Source of the DNA: Dulcicalothrix desertica PCC 7102
GTDB lineage: Bacteria > Cyanobacteriota > Cyanobacteriia > Cyanobacteriales > Nostocaceae
Assembly: GCF_003991905.1 (NCBI RefSeq)
Contig: NZ_RSCL01000010.1
Location: forward strand, 300,399 to 364,398
DNA length: 64,000 nucleotides
Direction of reading: 5' to 3'
The notes beneath the pieces are model-generated. The model was not told where the DNA came from. It searched no databases and saw only the letters and a list, made by a program, of their open reading frames with translations. Shown in pieces: positions 61,853 through 64,000 of this stretch (positions are counted from its first letter, which is position 1; each line of letters begins with the position of its first letter). A program made the position numbers and the translations under genes.

Positions 61853-61875
61853 TTGTGTACTTAGATATAGTTATT

Positions 61876-61911
61876 TTGATCCCCCGAATTCGCGGGGAAT
61901 TGGGGGATCAA
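61876..61911. repeat. TTGATCCCCC...GGGGGATCAA inverted repeat
   Basis: A 10-bp perfect stem with an inner CGAATTCG-type segment. It contains two of the roughly ten GATC sites in the entire window, consistent with a recently inserted mobile repeat. Confidence 0.75.
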
Positions 61912-61936
61912 CTCTATAATTAACTTCTTATATATT

Positions 61937-63331
61937 ATGAATAAAACAGTTGTTATAAATGTTGTCGGTCTGTCATCACGACTTCTAAAATATACTCCCA
62001 AGCTTTCACAGTGGGCACAACGTGGACAAGTCACCACTATAAACCCTGTTCTACCTGCTGTGACTTGCACTGCACAAGCTACATATTTAACTGGTGTTCT
62101 TCCTAATGAACATGGTGTTGTTGCTAACGGTTGGTATTTTCGCTCGGAATCTGAGGTCAAATTTTGGCGCCAGTCGAATAAATTAGTACAAGCTCCAAAA
62201 ATATGGGATATTGCACGTGTTAACAATCCTGAGTTTAGCTGTGCGAATTTATTTTGGTGGTATAATATGTACTCGTCGGTTGAATACTCGGTGACTCCAC
62301 GACCGATGTACCCTGCTGATGGCAGAAAGTTACCTGATATTTACACGCAGCCGAGTGACTGGCGATTTGATTTACAAAAAGAATTAGGACAATTTCCACT
62401 GTTTAATTTTTGGGGTCCCAATACTTCTATTGATTCTACGCGCTGGATAGCAGATTCTGCTAAGTGGACAGAAGAAAAATCTAATCCAACTTTAACATTG
62501 ATTTATTTACCGCATCTAGATTACTGTTTACAGAAATTTGGACATGACGAAAAGAATATAATCAAAGACTTACAAGAGATAGATACGGTTTGTAGCGATT
62601 TGATTGATTTTTATGAAACACGCGGCGCCAAAGTCATTGTGCTATCTGAATATGGCATCACTAATGTATCAAAGCCTATTCATATTAACCGCGTGCTTCG
62701 CGAAAAGGGTTTACTTAAAGTTAGGGAAGAATTAGGGCGTGAAATATTAGATGCAGGCGCCAGTAAGGCTTTTGCAGTTGCTGACCATCAACTTGCCCAC
62801 ATCTATATAAATGACCCTGAATGTACTTCAGCAGTTAAAGACTTGCTACAATCAATCAATGGAATCGGCTATATATTAGATGATACAGCCAAAAAACTAC
62901 ATGGCTTAAATCATGCACGTTCGGGTGAGCTTGTCGCTGTTGCTAACAATGATGCATGGTTTACTTATTATTACTGGTTGAATGATAATAAGGCGCCGGA
63001 CTTTGCTAGAACTGTTGATATTCACCGCAAACCAGGTTATGACCCTGTAGAATTATTCATCGACCCACAAATCAAATTCCCAAAACTAAAAGTTGGTTTA
63101 AAATTATTGCAGAAAAAATTAGGTTTCCGTTACCTAATGGACGTAATACCATTAGACGCAACTCTGGTCAAAGGTTCACACGGTAGTATAGATGTTTCTC
63201 CAGAAGATAAACCAGTGTTTATTACTCAGCAATTAGATTCAAATAACACAGTTGCTGCGACAGAAGTGTGTAACTTGATATTACAACACCTACAAGAACA
63301 GCCTGAATTGCAAAAAGAAGTGCGTTGCTAA
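61937..63331 (+). CDS. alkaline phosphatase/nucleotide pyrophosphatase (NPP) family protein
   Basis: 464 residues. The fold is recognisable: INPVLPAVTCTAQATYLTGV near 34-53 holds the Thr nucleophile, LPHLDYCLQKFGHDEKN near 192, and VKGSHGSIDVSPEDKPVF near 425. The first strand reads VVINVVGLS where classical members have Asp, and the second metal motif reads LSEYGIT instead of SDHGM. It therefore belongs to a divergent subfamily similar to the EboF-type phosphodiesterases of cyanobacterial ebo/scytonemin clusters. No other ebo genes are next to it. Substrate unknown. Confidence 0.82.
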   Translation: MNKTVVINVVGLSSRLLKYTPKLSQWAQRGQVTTINPVLPAVTCTAQATYLTGVLPNEHGVVANGWYFRSESEVKFWRQSNKLVQAPKIWDIARVNNPEFSCANLFWWYNMYSSVEYSVTPRPMYPADGRKLPDIYTQPSDWRFDLQKELGQFPLFNFWGPNTSIDSTRWIADSAKWTEEKSNPTLTLIYLPHLDYCLQKFGHDEKNIIKDLQEIDTVCSDLIDFYETRGAKVIVLSEYGITNVSKPIHINRVLREKGLLKVREELGREILDAGASKAFAVADHQLAHIYINDPECTSAVKDLLQSINGIGYILDDTAKKLHGLNHARSGELVAVANNDAWFTYYYWLNDNKAPDFARTVDIHRKPGYDPVELFIDPQIKFPKLKVGLKLLQKKLGFRYLMDVIPLDATLVKGSHGSIDVSPEDKPVFITQQLDSNNTVAATEVCNLILQHLQEQPELQKEVRC

Positions 63332-63337
63332 TACCTA

Positions 63338-63910
63338 TTACTGTGCCAGAATTTTGTAAATTTCACGCTTAACCTGAATAAGAAGGTCACGCACTTGATT
63401 TGCTCGTTCTAAATTGCCACTCCGAGCAACAGTAGTAACAGCATCATTCAACTCTGTTAAAGTATCGCGCAACTCAATTAATTCAGAAGGTTTACTTTGT
63501 TTAAAGTCAGAAGGGTTTTCTAAATTAGATTGTTGATTGCGCTCACTTAACAGTTGTCTACCGCTTTCGGTAATAGTATAAACACGCTTTCCTTCAACCT
63601 GTGTACTAGTCAAATGATTACTCTCCTCTAGCATTTGAAGAGTTGGATACACAGAGCCAGGACTGAGACGATGAAAGCCACCACGACGAGCTTCCAACTC
63701 TTTAATAATTTCATAACCATGCTGGGGACGTTCAGACAATAACCCAAGCAGAATAAACTTCATATCACCACGACGAGTGCGTCGTCTATCTCCCCACCCA
63801 TGACCGTGCGATTCTTTTCGTCCAAAGCGCTCACTTGCAAAGAAACTATTACTAATATTTTCTCCTGCCCATGCTGGTGTAAGGAAGCGCGGATGAAATC
63901 TTCTAAACAT
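63338..63910 (-). CDS. PadR-family transcriptional regulator
   Basis: 190 residues from the ATG at 63910 (the frame is open to 63952 with other ATGs). The winged helix is clear: DMKFILLGLLSERPQHGYEI, then LEARRGGFHRLSPGSVYPTL, LQMLEESNHL and RVYTITESGRQLL. The N-terminal FRRFHPRFLTPAW and Gly/His/Arg-rich segment (SHGHGWGDRRRTRRG) occurs in this PadR subgroup. The C-terminal helix (LRDTLTELNDAVTTVARSG) is for dimerisation. It converges on the NPP gene with six bases between stops. Confidence 0.9.
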   Translation of the reverse strand: MFRRFHPRFLTPAWAGENISNSFFASERFGRKESHGHGWGDRRRTRRGDMKFILLGLLSERPQHGYEIIKELEARRGGFHRLSPGSVYPTLQMLEESNHLTSTQVEGKRVYTITESGRQLLSERNQQSNLENPSDFKQSKPSELIELRDTLTELNDAVTTVARSGNLERANQVRDLLIQVKREIYKILAQ

Positions 63911-64000
63911 ATACATATAGCTGATACTTTTAACCTGGACATTTTTGAACATCTAAGACATTCTCAATGTTTAGTACAACATCACCAACAGAGTCAGTGA

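Noticed and set aside
63338..63952. Full-length 204-residue PadR frame
   Set aside because: The first 12-14 codons lack family support; the start at 63910 (or 63916) is more plausible.

Overview
The window is chromosomal DNA of a filamentous, probably heterocyst-forming cyanobacterium (Nostocales-like). This rests on a sucrose synthase, a CrtD-type carotenoid desaturase, a Tll0287-like heme sensor kinase, many WD40, pentapeptide-repeat and AAA-like signalling proteins, and families typical of cyanobacteria (DUF1517, DUF4359, Uma2-type nuclease). DNA composition is roughly 40% G+C. The palindrome GGCGCC is extremely frequent (about 100 sites by eye), while the usual cyanobacterial HIP1 octamer GCGATCGC is not seen and GATC occurs only about ten times. 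The species cannot be fixed from the sequence.

Bases 1-9.8 kb: a 5'-truncated PIN-PhoH ATPase, an ArsC/Spx-like protein, a phosphodiester glycosidase, a membrane pentapeptide protein, an archaeal-type aspartyl-tRNA synthetase (AspRS2) behind a leader with a T-box-like antiterminator hairpin, a lysozyme-like protein, and two WD40 genes (a Ser/Thr kinase-WD40 and a membrane-anchored WD40 protein). 9.8-13 kb: a 1.3-kb gene-free stretch full of small repeats, a broken ATPase/TPR locus and an orphan MazF-like toxin. 13-20 kb: crtD, a Kelch-like protein, a Uma2 nuclease, a large membrane-anchored helical solenoid protein and hslO.

20-27.1 kb is the most unusual block: three consecutive same-strand genes share an N-terminal AAA-like (AAA_35-type) NTPase module but carry different C-terminal parts. 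The first has a transmembrane segment and a long WD40 propeller array. The next two are tandem paralogues ending in GGDEF-like domains with damaged active sites and an Asp-to-Asn change in Walker B. They look like a duplicated, catalytically compromised sensor family next to an intact NTPase-WD40 protein.

27-39 kb: a fatty acid hydroxylase, an MFS exporter with a C-terminal monooxygenase-like domain, a carotenoid oxygenase, a secreted-protein/deacylase pair, era, a SpoU-type rRNA/tRNA methyltransferase, tRNA-Leu(CAG), murA, an M48 protease whose stop codon lies inside tRNA-Leu(CAA), and that tRNA with its terminator. 39-56.7 kb: a peptidoglycan-binding protein, a two-partner-secretion adhesin, susA, a 38-residue membrane peptide, tRNA-His, a pentapeptide-TPR exported protein, DUF1517, WD40, a large zinc metalloprotease, a cytosolic pentapeptide protein and aroB. 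56.9-64 kb: a two-gene phosphorelay operon (heme-sensor hybrid kinase plus a REC-PAS-REC protein with two H-box segments and no ATPase), a leftover kinase tail, an NPP/alkaline-phosphatase family protein and a PadR regulator.

At least seven families of short dispersed repeats (GTAACGGAT, GTGCTGA, the AGAGACGTTACATGTAACGT palindrome, AGAAACC/GGTTTCT and others) sit in intergenic gaps, mostly at gene 3' ends. In convergent pairs they form inverted repeats that may act as terminators. No CRISPR array, transposase, rRNA or prophage was found.
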